In this document: one piece after another, positions 23,176 to 31,641 of the stretch | How the letters are laid out: every line of letters starts with the position of its first letter | Numbering within the stretch: position 1 is the stretch's first letter | Translations under genes and position numbers: made by a program | Assembly: GCA_965221375.1 (NCBI GenBank) | Contig: OZ244883.1 | Location: 558,001-622,000 of the forward strand | Source: Poriferisulfidus sp965221375 | GTDB taxonomy: Bacteria; Pseudomonadota; Gammaproteobacteria; Poriferisulfidales; Poriferisulfidaceae | Length of the DNA stretch: 64,000 nucleotides | Direction of reading: 5' to 3' | The notes under the pieces: generated by a model | The model's input: the letters and a program-made list of their open reading frames with translations, nothing else | The model's database searches: none | Told to the model about the DNA's origin: nothing

Positions 23176-24444
23176 ATGGGGACTAATGCCGCATCCACCC
23201 CGTGCCATACGGAAGCAAACTCCCCCTCTACTCGTTTGAGCGAATCGGCAGTTCCTATTGGTTTTGCAGATGGTGATATGAGGCGAAAGAAAAACTCCAA
23301 GGATAATACTGTTCAAAAGTTAGAAATTGTTCGAAATGCTATAAGGAAAGAATACTGCAGAAAACATACGCAACCTTGGATTGTGGCATATTCGGGAGGA
23401 AAAGACTCGACTCTTCTTCTTAGCATTGTTTGGGAAGTCGTCCAAGGGTTGCCGGAAGCGCAAAGGTGCCGAAAAATTTATATCGTAGGGAATGATACTC
23501 TCGTTGAATCTCCATTGATCATAAAGCACTTGAAAGAGTCCATGAAAATTATTCAGGAGGCTGCTAAAAAGTTTTCGATGCCATTCGAAACAATCATAAC
23601 TACTCCATGCGTAGACCAAACTTTTTGGGTAAATGTAATTGGGCGTGGCTATATTCCTCCGACGCGCAATTTCCGTTGGTGTACAGACAGAATGAAAATC
23701 CTTCCGACAAATTATTTGATTGAAAAAATAGTACGCAGGTGCAAAAAATCAATCTTGTTGATTGGTACTCGAAAAAGCGAATCTCAGAATCGTCGTCGGA
23801 ATATGGAAAAGTACAAGGTTTCACCAACAAAACTGAATCTTCATAAGACAATCCCGAACTGTCGGATTTTTGCCCCATTAGCAGATATGGACGATGAAGA
23901 TGTCTGGATGATATTAATGCAACGGAAGGCTCCTTGGGGCAGTTCCCACAGAAACTTAATAACCCTGTATCGAAATGCAGGTGGAGGCGATTGCCCATTA
24001 GTGCTAAGTAAAGATGATGCTCCTTCGTGTGGTACTACCTCACCACGGTTTGGGTGCTGGACTTGTACTGTTGTGCAGAAGGATAGAAGCATGAGGGGTT
24101 TGATTGCTTCAGGGTGTGAGGAAGAGGAAAAGTTGGAAGCACTTTCTGATTTTAGAGATTGGCTGATAAGCCTTCGTGAGGATAAAAAGAGTCGAATGTC
24201 TGTACGTCGCAATGGTTATGTGCAGAATCGAGCAAACGGCAACCGAGTTATGGGGCCTTTCAAACTAGAGGTGAGACAAGAAATTTTGAGGCGTCTCAAA
24301 TCTCTTGAAAAAGTTGTCGATGAACAACTCATTTCACGGTCGGAAATTGAAATAATTAGTGATATATGGGCGCGTGATGATATCCGTGAATGTGGGCGGA
24401 AGGCATTGGCTAGAAATCTTGAGCAAATAGAAAATGCGGCATAG
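23176..24444 (+). CDS. dndC: DndC-like DNA phosphorothioation sulfurtransferase (PAPS reductase family)
   Basis: 422 residues from ATG 23176, preceded by AAGGA at 7 bases. ATP-pyrophosphatase P-loop SGGKDST is at residues 73-79. Further DndC-type segments follow: FRWCTDRMK around Cys169, GTRKSES, and an iron-sulfur cluster with four Cys in the pattern DCPL, SCGT, FGCWTC (about Cys273, 285, 294, 297). In Dnd and Ssp systems the homologue uses ATP and sulfur supplied by a cysteine desulfurase to sulfurate the DNA backbone. Here no dndA, dndB, dndD or dndE accompanies it, and the neighbours are DUF262, SNF2, ParB and metallo-beta-lactamase proteins. So the family is clear but the chemistry in this setting is inferred. 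Base composition is AT-rich compared with the flanks, suggesting transfer. A shorter start at 23278 is possible. Confidence 0.88.
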   Translation: MGTNAASTPCHTEANSPSTRLSESAVPIGFADGDMRRKKNSKDNTVQKLEIVRNAIRKEYCRKHTQPWIVAYSGGKDSTLLLSIVWEVVQGLPEAQRCRKIYIVGNDTLVESPLIIKHLKESMKIIQEAAKKFSMPFETIITTPCVDQTFWVNVIGRGYIPPTRNFRWCTDRMKILPTNYLIEKIVRRCKKSILLIGTRKSESQNRRRNMEKYKVSPTKLNLHKTIPNCRIFAPLADMDDEDVWMILMQRKAPWGSSHRNLITLYRNAGGGDCPLVLSKDDAPSCGTTSPRFGCWTCTVVQKDRSMRGLIASGCEEEEKLEALSDFRDWLISLREDKKSRMSVRRNGYVQNRANGNRVMGPFKLEVRQEILRRLKSLEKVVDEQLISRSEIEIISDIWARDDIRECGRKALARNLEQIENAA

Positions 24445-24466
24445 CATATACGGCATATCTTTATAT

Positions 24467-24495
24467 TTGACACATTCTGCCAAAAAGTTTAATTA
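24467..24495 (+). promoter_or_regulatory. Candidate internal promoter before the DUF262 gene
   Basis: A perfect TTGACA (24467-24472) is followed after 16-17 bases by TTAATT/TAATTA (24489-24495) in the 74-base gap between the first two island genes. It would allow the DUF262 gene and those downstream to be transcribed separately from the sulfurtransferase gene. Confidence 0.4.
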
Positions 24496-24518
24496 GAAAA
24501 AACACTGGAGCACATCTG

Positions 24519-26285
24519 ATGGTGCCATCAACCCCGATTATTGAGTCGAGCGTGTATCGTTTCCCGAAAATGTTCACGGAACTACGAAAATTTTCTGTTC
24601 CATGGCATCAGCGTCGCTACGATTGGGGGAAAGGTGATGTACAGGAACTATTGGATGATATTGATGAGGCGATTAGAGAAAGACAAAAATGCTACTTTCT
24701 TGGGACTGTAATATTGGTGGAAAAAGAAAATCATCAAAAGTGGGAAATCAACGACGGACAGCAACGGATGATTACACTATCACTGATATATGCCACGCTT
24801 TGTCGCCGTTTCCATGATGAACACAGTGATTCACAGCACGAAAATATATGTTTGCGTATGTTGTTCGATTTGGACGCTGAAAGCGTATGTAGTCTGAGAG
24901 AAGCCGGGGACTATACGCCACGAATCGATGTTGCAGATGTGGACAGTAGGCATTATCGACCTCTCATTCGTGGTGAAGACATTGGAGCTACTAGCAAGCT
25001 AGTGGAAGCATGGAAAACTGTAAATTTGTTTTTTTCGCTTAGAAATATTGCGCAATGCAGGAGGTATCTTAATTTTATTCAAGAAAAACTTGAAATTTCG
25101 TGCTTGCGCGTTCCTTCAAGTATTGATTCAAATGCCGTTTATGAAACTGTCAACTGTCGAGGTAGGCCGCTGAACGATTTTGATCGAATCCGAAACTACC
25201 TCTATTCGCATTTCAGCGAAACAGCATCTTTTCAAAAAAGGTGTATCGTGCATGAATCTCTTGAAAATATTCGAACCCAAATAATTCATGCCGATAAAGC
25301 ATCCGAGTATTTGAGGTGTTACCTCCAATGCAGATTTGGTTTTCTTCGGAAAGACCATTTTTACCGTGATACGAGGCAAGCTTTTCGAAATTCTGGAAAA
25401 TCGGGGAAAAGAGAAAGCCAAACACGGGCACTCAATTTGGCAAAAAACATTGGTAACGTAGGAAATATAGAACTATTTCGCACCTTAACAGCGCCTAAAC
25501 CGGATCCCGATTTTGTGAAAGCATTTAAAATCGCTTCTGGAACCACAAACTCCCCTAGAGGTATGGAAGTATTTCTCCGGGAGTTAAGTGCCTATAAGGT
25601 TGCTCAACCTCTGGTTTTTTCATTACTTGAAAAGTTCCATCACCAAACAACCGTTTCCAAAAAAAAGGCTATCGCGAGAATAGCCAATAGGAATTTAAGA
25701 CGCTTAACTACGTTTTTGCTTAGGACGGCATTTGTTACGACAATTGAGCCTTCTGGCTATGAAAGGGATTTTTCTAATTATGCAAAAAATATAATGGAAG
25801 CCAAAAGCTTGCCGGACAATGAATTTAAAGCCTTCTTAACAGATTGTGACCAATCATCTCACGGGATACTAGACGACCAAAAGTTTTATGACGCTCTGCT
25901 CAGTGGAGAAATGAAGGGCATTACAAAAATCAAAAGCTTTTTACTGGGGCTTGATTCCGGTACGATTGTCCATGAGCGCTTTTTTAGCATAGAACATATT
26001 TTGCCGAAATCCGAAGAGCACTGGCATGGTTGGACCAAATTTTCGGAATGCAATCCACGTGACTGGATCCACCGGATTGGGAATTTGACGTTATTACGCC
26101 AAACAGACAACAGGCCAGGAAGAAAAGATAACAAAAACTTCAAGGCGAAGCAAAGGAGTTATAAAAATAGTGAGTTCGAACTGACAAGAGAATTGTGTAA
26201 CTACGAGGAATGGTCACCGCAAACAATAGAATCTAGGCAACGTATGATGGCAAAAAAAGCAGTCGAAATTTGGAAGTTTGTCTAA
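24519..26285 (+). CDS. DUF262/DUF1524 protein, SspE/GmrSD-like candidate restriction effector
   Basis: 588 residues; GGAG precedes the ATG by 9 bases. The N-terminal DUF262 domain shows FSVPWHQRRYDW (residues 25-36), YFLGTVIL and the nucleotide motif DGQQR (79-83). The C-terminal DUF1524 His-Me finger nuclease shows IEHILP (His about 493), IGNLTLL (Asn about 522) and a later FKAKQRSY. Proteins with this architecture include GmrSD, which cuts modified phage DNA, and SspE, which senses phosphorothioate and nicks unmodified DNA. Its position directly after a DndC homologue makes an SspE-like role plausible (inference). It touches the next gene without a gap (stop 26285, ATG 26286). Confidence 0.88.
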   Translation: MVPSTPIIESSVYRFPKMFTELRKFSVPWHQRRYDWGKGDVQELLDDIDEAIRERQKCYFLGTVILVEKENHQKWEINDGQQRMITLSLIYATLCRRFHDEHSDSQHENICLRMLFDLDAESVCSLREAGDYTPRIDVADVDSRHYRPLIRGEDIGATSKLVEAWKTVNLFFSLRNIAQCRRYLNFIQEKLEISCLRVPSSIDSNAVYETVNCRGRPLNDFDRIRNYLYSHFSETASFQKRCIVHESLENIRTQIIHADKASEYLRCYLQCRFGFLRKDHFYRDTRQAFRNSGKSGKRESQTRALNLAKNIGNVGNIELFRTLTAPKPDPDFVKAFKIASGTTNSPRGMEVFLRELSAYKVAQPLVFSLLEKFHHQTTVSKKKAIARIANRNLRRLTTFLLRTAFVTTIEPSGYERDFSNYAKNIMEAKSLPDNEFKAFLTDCDQSSHGILDDQKFYDALLSGEMKGITKIKSFLLGLDSGTIVHERFFSIEHILPKSEEHWHGWTKFSECNPRDWIHRIGNLTLLRQTDNRPGRKDNKNFKAKQRSYKNSEFELTRELCNYEEWSPQTIESRQRMMAKKAVEIWKFV

Positions 26286-27695
26286 ATGTCTGACATTCAT
26301 GAGATTCGGCAAAAGGCCGAAAGTTTGTTAGATATCCCGCACAAGCTTCATGACTATCAATGGGAGGGCGTTTCATTTTTATATCGTTCTAGTGCCGCAC
26401 TTCTTGCAGATGAAATGGGGCTAGGGAAAACTGTTCAAGCTTCGATAGCTTTAGCCCTTTTGATGGAGGAGGAAAGTGAAATAGAACGAGCAGTAATTGT
26501 TGCTCCAGCTTCTTTAGTAACAAATTGGGTAATGGAATTGGCAACTTGGGCCCCATCTTTGACTGTACGGCAAGTGCGAGGCTCACAATTTGTACGGGGG
26601 ACTTTTTATCTGCTGCCTGTTCCGGTTCTTGTTTGTTCTTACGAGCAGATTCGTGCTGATGGTTTGGACCATATCCCAATGGATACTTTTGATTTAGTAA
26701 TTTTAGACGAGGCCCAACGTATTAAGAACAAGAATTCTACAACTGCGCTAGCCTGCAGACTTCTGCCTCGTAAGTGGGCTTGGGCATTATCGGCTACTCC
26801 GCTTGAAAATGATGTAAGCGATGTAGAGTCAATTTTGGATTTTTTGCGGCCAGAAGTTGATCAGCAGAATAATGAAGTTTGCGACAATCAGCTTAAATCG
26901 ATCATGCTTCGTCGTTTGAAATCCGATGTTAGATCTGAATTGCCTCCAGTTATTGTTCGGGATTTGAAACTTGATCTGCACGCACCCCAGAGAAGAAAAT
27001 ACGATGACTTATGGGTGAATCGTTTAGCAACCATTCAGGATGAAGTCAATAGGCAGGATATTAATATGGCGTTACTGGGCCTGCTGACTCGTTTGAAAAT
27101 CGTGTGTAACTATGATTCGGAAACGGATATGTCGTCAAAATTGGATGTCCTCATGGACATTTTTGAAAAGGCGGGACAATCAGCTCGTATCATCATATTC
27201 TCTCAATTTGTTGAAACATTACAGTGGCTTTCTAAAAAAATCCCCATGCAACATAATCTCGTAATAGGTTCCATGTCTCAAGTTGACAGGCAGGCAGCCA
27301 TGAAAAAATTTAGAACCGGAACGGCACCACAGGTGTTATTGGTGTCTCTGCGGGCAGGAGGAGTAGGCTTGAATTTGGGAGAGGCTTCGCATGTCGTTCT
27401 TTTCGACAGATGGTGGAATCCAGCTGTTGAGATTCAAGCTATATACCGAGCTCACCGTTTTCAACGCAAAACGCCGCTACTCGTGTTCCGTTTTTTGGCC
27501 CTGGATACCGTAGAAGAACGAATAGCGACAATACTTAAGCGGAAACAAGAACTTTCAGATAAAATTGTAGGGCCTAATGAATTAATTACTTCGAGTTCTA
27601 AAACCGACGAATTGCTAGAGATTTTGGAAATTACGGCACCAGATATCACCACTCAACTGAATAACGAGCCAAGAGAGGATCAACACCATGGCTAA
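26286..27695 (+). CDS. Compact SNF2-family ATPase/helicase
   Basis: 469 residues, essentially only the two RecA-like lobes. Motif I DEMGLGKT (residues 42-49), motif II DEAQ (141-144), motif III LSATP (168-172), motif V SLRAGGVGLNL and motif VI QAIYRAHRFQR are all intact. There are no recognisable accessory DNA- or protein-binding domains. Such enzymes translocate on double-stranded DNA using ATP. In known phosphorothioate systems the ATPase is an SMC-like DndD or SspD, so an SNF2 motor here would be a different solution (inference). It overlaps the next gene by 8 bases, indicating a single transcript. Confidence 0.9.
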   Translation: MSDIHEIRQKAESLLDIPHKLHDYQWEGVSFLYRSSAALLADEMGLGKTVQASIALALLMEEESEIERAVIVAPASLVTNWVMELATWAPSLTVRQVRGSQFVRGTFYLLPVPVLVCSYEQIRADGLDHIPMDTFDLVILDEAQRIKNKNSTTALACRLLPRKWAWALSATPLENDVSDVESILDFLRPEVDQQNNEVCDNQLKSIMLRRLKSDVRSELPPVIVRDLKLDLHAPQRRKYDDLWVNRLATIQDEVNRQDINMALLGLLTRLKIVCNYDSETDMSSKLDVLMDIFEKAGQSARIIIFSQFVETLQWLSKKIPMQHNLVIGSMSQVDRQAAMKKFRTGTAPQVLLVSLRAGGVGLNLGEASHVVLFDRWWNPAVEIQAIYRAHRFQRKTPLLVFRFLALDTVEERIATILKRKQELSDKIVGPNELITSSSKTDELLEILEITAPDITTQLNNEPREDQHHG

Positions 27696-28518
27696 GATTT
27701 TGGAATATAAAGATATTCCCCTTGAAGATTTAGTTATCGGGAGAGGCCAGGCACGTACCGTGGAGCCAGGCAAGGAAGTTGATGAGTTGGTACATAGTAT
27801 AGAAATTCAAGGGTTATTACAACCTATCGTGGTGTGTGAGGCAACACAAACGGGGAAATGGGAAATTTTGTCCGGTCAACGTCGATTCCTTGCCCACAGA
27901 ATGTTGAAAAAAGAGACAATACCTGCCGCCATTATCAATGAACGAGTAAGTGAAGCTGAAGCTAAAGCGATTTCAATCACGGAAAATTTGATCCGCCGCA
28001 AACTTTCGGGGAAGGAGCTTAAGGATGGTATTTTGTATCTGTATAAAATGTATGGAACCATAAAAGATGTAGTTGCCGCGACAGGCTTGCCCATAGGGAA
28101 AGTTCGTGAAAATCTAAAGTATCCACGCTTGATACCTAAACTTCAAAAAATGGTAGATGATAACGAAGTAGATATCAACGTGGCTTTGAAATCGCAGGAT
28201 GCTGCCTGTGAAAAAGGCAATTTGGAAGAGCCAAATGCTGAGGTTGCCGTAACGTTAGCCAGAGAAATGAGCACAATGACCGGTGCTCAGAGAAAAACTT
28301 TTGCGAAGCAGTTGGATACTGATATGCCTATTGAAGAAGCTGTTGAAAAGGCAAAATCTGGTGCAGATGTTGTTCAAGCTGTAATAACCTTAACTAAAGA
28401 CACCCACAGTGCTCTCCAAAAATACACAAGAGAGGAAAAGACAAACCAAGACGAGGCCATCGTCATGTTGATTGAGGAAGGTTTGACTGAACGCGGTCTT
28501 TTAGAGGGGAAGGCATAA
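27688..28518 (+). CDS. ParB/Spo0J-like protein (CTP-binding/nuclease fold plus HTH)
   Basis: 276 residues, with AGAGAGGA before the ATG. The ParB N-terminal domain shows QGLLQPIVV (about 41-49), LSGQRRFLAH (61-70, the box II position) and ENLIRRKLS (from about 98). It is followed by a helix-turn-helix region (GTIKDVVAATGLPIGKV) and a C-terminal tail that ends in a small helical segment. There is no parA, no oriC and no plasmid function nearby, so chromosome partition is unlikely. A role as a DNA clamp, specificity factor or nicking subunit of the neighbouring system is inferred. It is separated from the next gene by one base. Confidence 0.85.
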   Translation: MAKILEYKDIPLEDLVIGRGQARTVEPGKEVDELVHSIEIQGLLQPIVVCEATQTGKWEILSGQRRFLAHRMLKKETIPAAIINERVSEAEAKAISITENLIRRKLSGKELKDGILYLYKMYGTIKDVVAATGLPIGKVRENLKYPRLIPKLQKMVDDNEVDINVALKSQDAACEKGNLEEPNAEVAVTLAREMSTMTGAQRKTFAKQLDTDMPIEEAVEKAKSGADVVQAVITLTKDTHSALQKYTREEKTNQDEAIVMLIEEGLTERGLLEGKA

Positions 28519-28519
28519 A

Positions 28520-29248
28520 ATGTCAACGCACTCCGACACGTTGGAACTTGGCCGTATCAGAATGTCTGTCGGTTATGGGGGACATCGGAGAAATCGTTTG
28601 GTTACTCCGATGCAGGTAGGAGACTACATACGTGATGCCATGGAGTCGGGAGAATCGCTCGCTGATTGCGCAGAAAAATTGCATTTCCAAGGGACTGGCC
28701 ACATAGGACGTTTCCTTCGAATCGGAAAACTGCCGCGTGATATTCAGGATATGATTAGTTGGGGACCATCTAAAGATGGCAGCATTGGTTTTTCTGCTGC
28801 GGTTGAACTTGGGTTACTTAAGAATAGTGGGGACCAACGTGCTGTTGCACAGGCCATATTGGAGGATGGTTTGACCACAAAGGAAGTTCGTGAAGTGGGC
28901 CAATTGCGCGCACGATCGGCACAGCCTATTCGCGATTGCATACGGGAAGTTTTGGGAATGCGTCCGACTATTCGCAAACGATATGTTTTTATAGGCTCCA
29001 TATCTGAAAAGGAAAGTTTGGATTTTTTGAAAGGAATCACGCAAGATGAAAGAGATGAGATTTTGGAGGCGGGCACTAGAAAATTTAGTTTGTTAGTAAA
29101 CAAAGGTCATCTTGGTCAGCAAATATTCACTTTAGTTGGAGATGAGAAATTTGCTGATTCGATGCAAAACGTTGGCAAGAAAAATATCGAAAACCTGTTT
29201 CGGGCATATATTTCGGAGATTGCTAACGATGCTCGATCGTCTTGTTGA
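28520..29248 (+). CDS. ParB HTH-like protein of unknown function
   Basis: 242 residues, not assigned to a named family. The stretch from ESLADCAEKLHF through FLRIGKLPRDIQDMI, GSIGFSAAVELGLL and DGLTTKEVREV follows the same order of helices as the DNA-binding half of ParB/KorB. No ParB CTPase box is present. It could be a split partner of the preceding ParB-like protein, giving separate catalytic and DNA-reading subunits (inference). The C-terminal third (VFIGSISEKESLDFLKGIT) may be a separate small domain. The stop lies inside the start of the next gene (20-base overlap), consistent with coupled translation. Confidence 0.7.
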   Translation: MSTHSDTLELGRIRMSVGYGGHRRNRLVTPMQVGDYIRDAMESGESLADCAEKLHFQGTGHIGRFLRIGKLPRDIQDMISWGPSKDGSIGFSAAVELGLLKNSGDQRAVAQAILEDGLTTKEVREVGQLRARSAQPIRDCIREVLGMRPTIRKRYVFIGSISEKESLDFLKGITQDERDEILEAGTRKFSLLVNKGHLGQQIFTLVGDEKFADSMQNVGKKNIENLFRAYISEIANDARSSC

Positions 29249-30257
29249 TGTTCTTCGCAGTGGAGCAGTTTGTCTCGGTTCCGAAGTAGTTTGCGACGGA
29301 TTCACAGATGGATATTTGTATCGAGTGCAGTCGCATGTTCACGATGATCATATGGGAGATTTCAATACCAGCAAGGGGCAGCAACATATTTTCATGAGTC
29401 CAGGAACTTATGATTTGCTGGTTACTGAACATAACATAGAACTAGAATACAGGGATAACCTTTGCTGCGTTCCGTGTGGCACCGAGCATGTATTTAGCAA
29501 TGGCCAAAAGCTGTCGCTTGTTTCCTCCAACCATATGCTTGGCGCGAGTCAGGTAGCATTGGAGTTGCCGAATGGGGTGAAACTTGGTTATTCGGGTGAT
29601 TTTGGATGGCCCCTTGATGAGGTTATTCAAGTTGATCAACTCGTCGTTGATAGTACATACGGGAATCCTGATAGTATCCGTCGCTATTCTCAATCTGAAG
29701 CAGAGGCAAGTTTTTTAGAAATAGTCAATAGCAAACTGCGGCATGGGTCGGTAAATGTTTTGGCACATAGAGGAACAATAGAACGTGTTGTGAGGGTGCT
29801 CGCTGGACAGATTCATGTACCCCTTCTTGCGACGAGGAAACGAATCCAAGAAATAGACGTTTATCGAAAATACGGATTACCTTGCGGAGTATTAATTTCA
29901 CTTGATTCCGAGGAAGGCCAGAAGGCTTTAAAAGAACGTTCATACATCAGACTGTATTCAAAAGGAGATGGTTACCAAAACGAGCCTTCGGTAACATCTA
30001 TTGTCTGCAGCGCTTTCATGATGGCACGGGCAGACAGTCCTGTGATGCAGCATTCAGAGAAGAGTTACGCCGTAGCGCTATCTAATCATGCGGATTTCGC
30101 TGAGACGTTGGAATATATACGGGCAACTAATGCAGAAATTGTTGTAACCGATAATACCCGCAATCATGGATGTGATTTAGCCTTGGCCATTAAAGAACAT
30201 CTTCCGGGTGTGCACGCTATCCCTTCCACGAATCAACGGTTACCCAATTTCTCATAA
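29229..30257 (+). CDS. Beta-CASP metallo-beta-lactamase-fold nuclease
   Basis: 342 residues from ATG 29229, with GGAG about 10 bases before. The metal-binding signature HVHDDH (His36, His38, Asp40, His41) is intact. The other conserved parts follow in order: SSNHMLGASQ, YSGDF, DSTYGNP, and the beta-CASP segment LSNHADF with a later NHG. The family (COG1236-like, related to SNM1/Pso2 and ligase-associated exonucleases) processes DNA or RNA ends. As the last gene of the island operon it is likely a nuclease of the system, for end-processing or attack on foreign DNA (inference). Longer upstream starts would lie inside the preceding gene. Confidence 0.85.
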   Translation: MLDRLVDVLRSGAVCLGSEVVCDGFTDGYLYRVQSHVHDDHMGDFNTSKGQQHIFMSPGTYDLLVTEHNIELEYRDNLCCVPCGTEHVFSNGQKLSLVSSNHMLGASQVALELPNGVKLGYSGDFGWPLDEVIQVDQLVVDSTYGNPDSIRRYSQSEAEASFLEIVNSKLRHGSVNVLAHRGTIERVVRVLAGQIHVPLLATRKRIQEIDVYRKYGLPCGVLISLDSEEGQKALKERSYIRLYSKGDGYQNEPSVTSIVCSAFMMARADSPVMQHSEKSYAVALSNHADFAETLEYIRATNAEIVVTDNTRNHGCDLALAIKEHLPGVHAIPSTNQRLPNFS

Positions 30258-30368
30258 CCTTGGTATCATCTCTGGTCGGTACGAACTCAGGTTGGATTGA
30301 ATGCCAAAATGTGGCCAATCAGAATGTGCCTAGATACCAAAAAGATAGGATATACAGATGCATTGGAA

Positions 30369-30397
30369 TTGCGCCGTACCGCGTAATCTGATATAAT
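30369..30397 (+). promoter_or_regulatory. Strong candidate promoter of the pnt operon
   Basis: TTGCGC (30369-30374), a 17-base spacer, then a perfect TATAAT (30392-30397). Transcription would start near 30404, about 83 bases before pntAA. Confidence 0.6.
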
Positions 30398-30411
30398 TGG
30401 CCGCCGACACG

Positions 30412-30447
30412 ACGCACCCCACTCTGCGGAGGGTTGGTGCGTTTTTT
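30412..30447 (+). terminator. Terminator-like hairpin at the very start of the pnt transcript
   Basis: ACGCACC (30412-30418) pairs with GGTGCGT (30436-30442), with an inner CTC/GAG pairing, followed by six T. It begins less than 10 bases after the predicted transcription start. It either ends readthrough from the island operon or acts as an attenuator for pnt. Confidence 0.65.
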
Positions 30448-30486
30448 ATTTAGATTTACTGGACGCATTTGGTTTAAACCTTTGTA

Positions 30487-31641
30487 ATGAAAATCGGGAT
30501 CCCGAAAGAGACTCGCCCGGGCGAAAGGCGCGTGGCGATTTCTCCAGAAACTATCAAAAAACTGACGGCCATGAAAATGGAAGTCGTGGTGGAGACGGGA
30601 GCCGGTACCGGCTCTTGTGTGACGGATGAGCAATATCAGGAGGCAGGCGCCAGCATTGCCCCGGATGCTCAAACGGTGTTGGGTGATGCGGACCTTGTGT
30701 TCAAGGTACAACGACCGACCACCGCCGAAGAAGGCACGGACGAAGTGGCGCTGATGAAACAAGGCGCAATTCTTGTTGCCCACTTGTCCGCTCTTTCCTA
30801 CCCTCAATCCTCCTCCCACTACAACACCCGCAACCTGACGACCTTCGCGATGGACCTGATGCCCCGCATCAGTCGAGCGCAGTCGATGGACGTCCTTTCC
30901 TCACAAAGCAATCTGGCAGGCTACAAAGCCGTCGTCGATGCGGCTACGGAGCATGTCAGCGCTTTCCCGATGATGATGACGGCCGCTGGCACGGTCGCTC
31001 CCGCACGTGTTTTCGTGATGGGTGTCGGGGTGGCAGGGTTGCAGGCGATTGCGACAGCCAAGCGCCTGGGCGCGGTGGTGACGGCCTACGATGTGCGGCC
31101 CGCAACCCGCGAGCAGGTCGAAAGTCTGGGCGGGAAATTCCTGATCGTCGATGAAGAGGCGATGAAAGACGCCGAGACTTCCGGGGGTTACGCCAAAGAG
31201 ATGACCGAAGACTACAAACGTAAAGAACGCGAAGTCATCGCCGGGCATATCAAAGAGCAGGATATCGTGATTACCACGGCTTTGATTCCAGGCCGCCCGG
31301 CACCGGTATTGGTGACGCGGGAGATGGTCGAATCGATGAAACCGGGTTCCGTGGTTGTCGACCTGGCCGTTGAAGCCGGTGGCAATTGCGAATGTGCCGA
31401 ACGGGGTGTGGTGGCCGAGCACCAGGGCGTGCGCATCATCGGTTACGACAACATGCCGGCACGGCTGGCGCGCGATGCCAGCAATCTGTTTGCCAAGAAC
31501 ATTCTTAATTTTTTGACCCCGCACATTGATGGGGAAAGCGGCGCTTTGAATCTCGATTGGGAGGATGAGACGGTGGCCGAGACCGCGGTGACTCGGGACG
31601 GCGCGGTGGTCAATACCCGAATTCAGGAGTTATTGTCATGA
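30487..31641 (+). CDS. pntAA: NAD(P) transhydrogenase subunit alpha part 1 (domain I)
   Basis: 384 residues. It binds NAD(H) and passes hydride to NADP bound on PntB, coupled to proton entry, which supplies NADPH. The N-terminus KIGIPKETRPGERRVAISP and the Rossmann loop GVGVAGLQAIATAKRLGA with AYDVRP downstream are diagnostic. The soluble domain is a separate polypeptide here rather than fused to the membrane part as in E. coli, the common arrangement in three-gene pnt operons. The stop overlaps the pntAB start (ATGATG). Confidence 0.95.
   Translation: MKIGIPKETRPGERRVAISPETIKKLTAMKMEVVVETGAGTGSCVTDEQYQEAGASIAPDAQTVLGDADLVFKVQRPTTAEEGTDEVALMKQGAILVAHLSALSYPQSSSHYNTRNLTTFAMDLMPRISRAQSMDVLSSQSNLAGYKAVVDAATEHVSAFPMMMTAAGTVAPARVFVMGVGVAGLQAIATAKRLGAVVTAYDVRPATREQVESLGGKFLIVDEEAMKDAETSGGYAKEMTEDYKRKEREVIAGHIKEQDIVITTALIPGRPAPVLVTREMVESMKPGSVVVDLAVEAGGNCECAERGVVAEHQGVRIIGYDNMPARLARDASNLFAKNILNFLTPHIDGESGALNLDWEDETVAETAVTRDGAVVNTRIQELLS

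Noticed and set aside
25659..25666. A8 run in the DUF262 gene as a phase-variation tract
   Set aside because: A runs of this length are expected in AT-rich DNA; there is no independent sign of switching.
27688..28518. ParB as evidence for a plasmid or chromosome partition locus
   Set aside because: No parA, parS-like repeats or replication gene nearby; the gene is in a tight operon with defence-like genes.
23176..30257. The island as a Dpd (7-deazaguanine) or a standard Dnd/Ssp system
   Set aside because: No DpdA/TGT-like or queuosine-type gene is present, and DndD/DndE/SspB-D homologues are missing. Only DndC and the DUF262 protein match known phosphorothioate systems.
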